A stretch of DNA of 5,381 bases from Planctomycetota bacterium (GTDB lineage Bacteria > Planctomycetota > UBA1135 > GCA-002686595): assembly GCA_016764635.1 (NCBI GenBank), contig JAESRM010000073.1:530-5910 (forward strand), written 5' to 3'. Positions 4,804-5,381 of this stretch are shown here, in pieces. The notes beneath the pieces are model-generated. The model was given only the letters and a program-made list of their open reading frames with translations. It had not been told where the DNA came from and did no database searches. Made by a program: the position numbers and the translations under genes. How positions within the stretch are numbered: the first letter of the stretch is position 1; every line of letters begins with the position of its first letter.

Positions 4804-5381
4804 ATGCTTCTCAAGACTATCCTCAATCACATCGAAAAGCACCCATCCTTCGTTTACGGGACTCCCGAATTCGAAGGCGACACGCTTCTCGTTCCAATTC
4901 AAGCGCGCAGCAATGCCCGGCCTACCTGCTCTGGCTGCGGTATACGCGGCAGCGTTTACGACACCGCTCACCAGCCACGGCGCTTCCAATTCGTTCCACT
5001 TTGGGGCATCGCCGTCTTCTTCGTCTACGCGATGCGCAGGGTCAATTGCATTTCATGCGGAGTCAAAGTCGAGACCGTTCCTTGGGCCCAGGGCAAAAGC
5101 CCTGTCACGACATCCTTCGCGTGGTTCCTGGCTCGTTGGGCCAAGAGACTGAGTTGGAAGGAGACCGCCCAGGCGTTCTGCACATCATGGGAAAGTGTCT
5201 TCCGCTCAGTCCAAATGGCCGTTTCGTGGGGACTTGCCCATCGCGACATCTCTGAAGTGAAAGCCATCGGCGTTGACGAGGTCCTGTGGCATCGAGGCCA
5301 TAAGTACCTCACAGTCGTGTATGAAATCAGTGCAGGTTGCAAGCGCTTACTTTGGGTCGGCAAGGACCGCAAGGAGTCCAC
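4804..5381 (+). CDS. ISL3-family transposase (5' part, cut by window end)
   Basis: DDE transposase that would cut and rejoin the ends of its own element. The first 192 codons are present, under half of the usual 400-440 aa. Reading from ATG 4804 gives MLLKTILNHIEKHPSFVYG, the familiar N-terminus of one ISL3 subgroup. Two zinc-binding pairs follow, C42/C45 (CSGCG) and C82/C85 (CISCG), then the conserved FVPLWGI (63-69) and FFVYAMRRV (72-80). A helix-turn-helix-like segment LSWKETAQAF is at 116-125. The start of the catalytic domain is AIGVDEV (154-160) with the first catalytic aspartate D158, then RGHKYLTVVYEI (164-175) and LLWVGKDR (182-189). The second Asp and the Glu lie beyond the edge. 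The frame is intact so far. Only a weak AGG (4801-4803) abuts the ATG; an in-frame stop at 4762-4764 limits any longer start. Confidence 0.93.
   Translation, partial: MLLKTILNHIEKHPSFVYGTPEFEGDTLLVPIQARSNARPTCSGCGIRGSVYDTAHQPRRFQFVPLWGIAVFFVYAMRRVNCISCGVKVETVPWAQGKSPVTTSFAWFLARWAKRLSWKETAQAFCTSWESVFRSVQMAVSWGLAHRDISEVKAIGVDEVLWHRGHKYLTVVYEISAGCKRLLWVGKDRKES

Larger units (their letters stand above)
4485..5381 (+). mobile_element. ISL3-family insertion sequence, left part only (left border uncertain)
   Basis: The partial transposase at 4804 identifies the element as ISL3 family. ISL3 elements usually have imperfect terminal inverted repeats starting with a G-rich GG(G/C)TC-like end, and 8-bp target duplications often in AT-rich DNA. 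The best left-end candidate is the G4 at 4485 (GGGGCTCCTCAGAGGAATCG), with the preceding TAAAAAAA (4477-4484) as possible duplicated target. The right end lies outside the window, so neither the terminal repeat nor the target duplication can be confirmed. The true border could lie anywhere between about 4485 and 4790. Confidence 0.5.

Noticed and set aside
1..5381. CRISPR array, tRNA or rRNA genes
   Set aside because: No regularly spaced direct repeats, no cloverleaf or conserved rRNA stretch was seen on either strand.

Overview
The window carries five complete protein genes and one gene cut by the right edge. All read rightward and look like bacterial chromosome, GC-rich by eye and with few long non-coding gaps. 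The taxon cannot be fixed from sequence alone. The CheC/CheX-type phosphatases and the ISL3-type transposase would fit a Gram-negative lineage such as a planctomycete, deltaproteobacterium or FCB-group organism, but this is only an impression.

Left part (1-2698): a FAD-dependent dehydrogenase of the uncharacterised COG2509 type (173-1852) is followed 21 nt later by panB (1874-2698), the ketopantoate-forming enzyme of pantothenate/CoA synthesis. The short gap suggests co-transcription; no functional link between the two is known to me. A possible divergent gene start lies at the extreme left edge.

Middle part (2699-4456): after a 200-nt, hairpin-rich leader comes a compact signalling cluster. 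It consists of a CheY-type single-domain receiver (2899-3273), a CheX-like protein whose start overlaps the cheY stop by ATGA (3270-3803), and, after a strong intercistronic hairpin, a second and divergent CheX/CheC-like protein (3872-4456) with its own good Shine-Dalgarno. Both CheX-like proteins keep the ExxN signature of CheY-P phosphatases. The likely logic is one phosphorylated receiver with two dedicated dephosphorylating partners. No CheA, CheW or receptor lies in the window, so the source of phosphate is unknown.

Right part (4457-5381): about 350 nt without a convincing gene holds an A7-G4 tract and a long imperfect hairpin (4535-4659, roughly 43 base pairs). The 5' 192 codons of an ISL3-family transposase follow and run off the edge. 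The IS appears to have landed just downstream of the chemotaxis cluster, possibly inside its terminator.

The observations most worth a second look are the structured leader of cheY, with a 17-codon ORF carrying the best Shine-Dalgarno of that region while cheY itself has none; the two ExxN proteins beside one CheY; the two long hairpins at 3806-3854 and 4535-4659; and the possibly split terminator at the IS junction.
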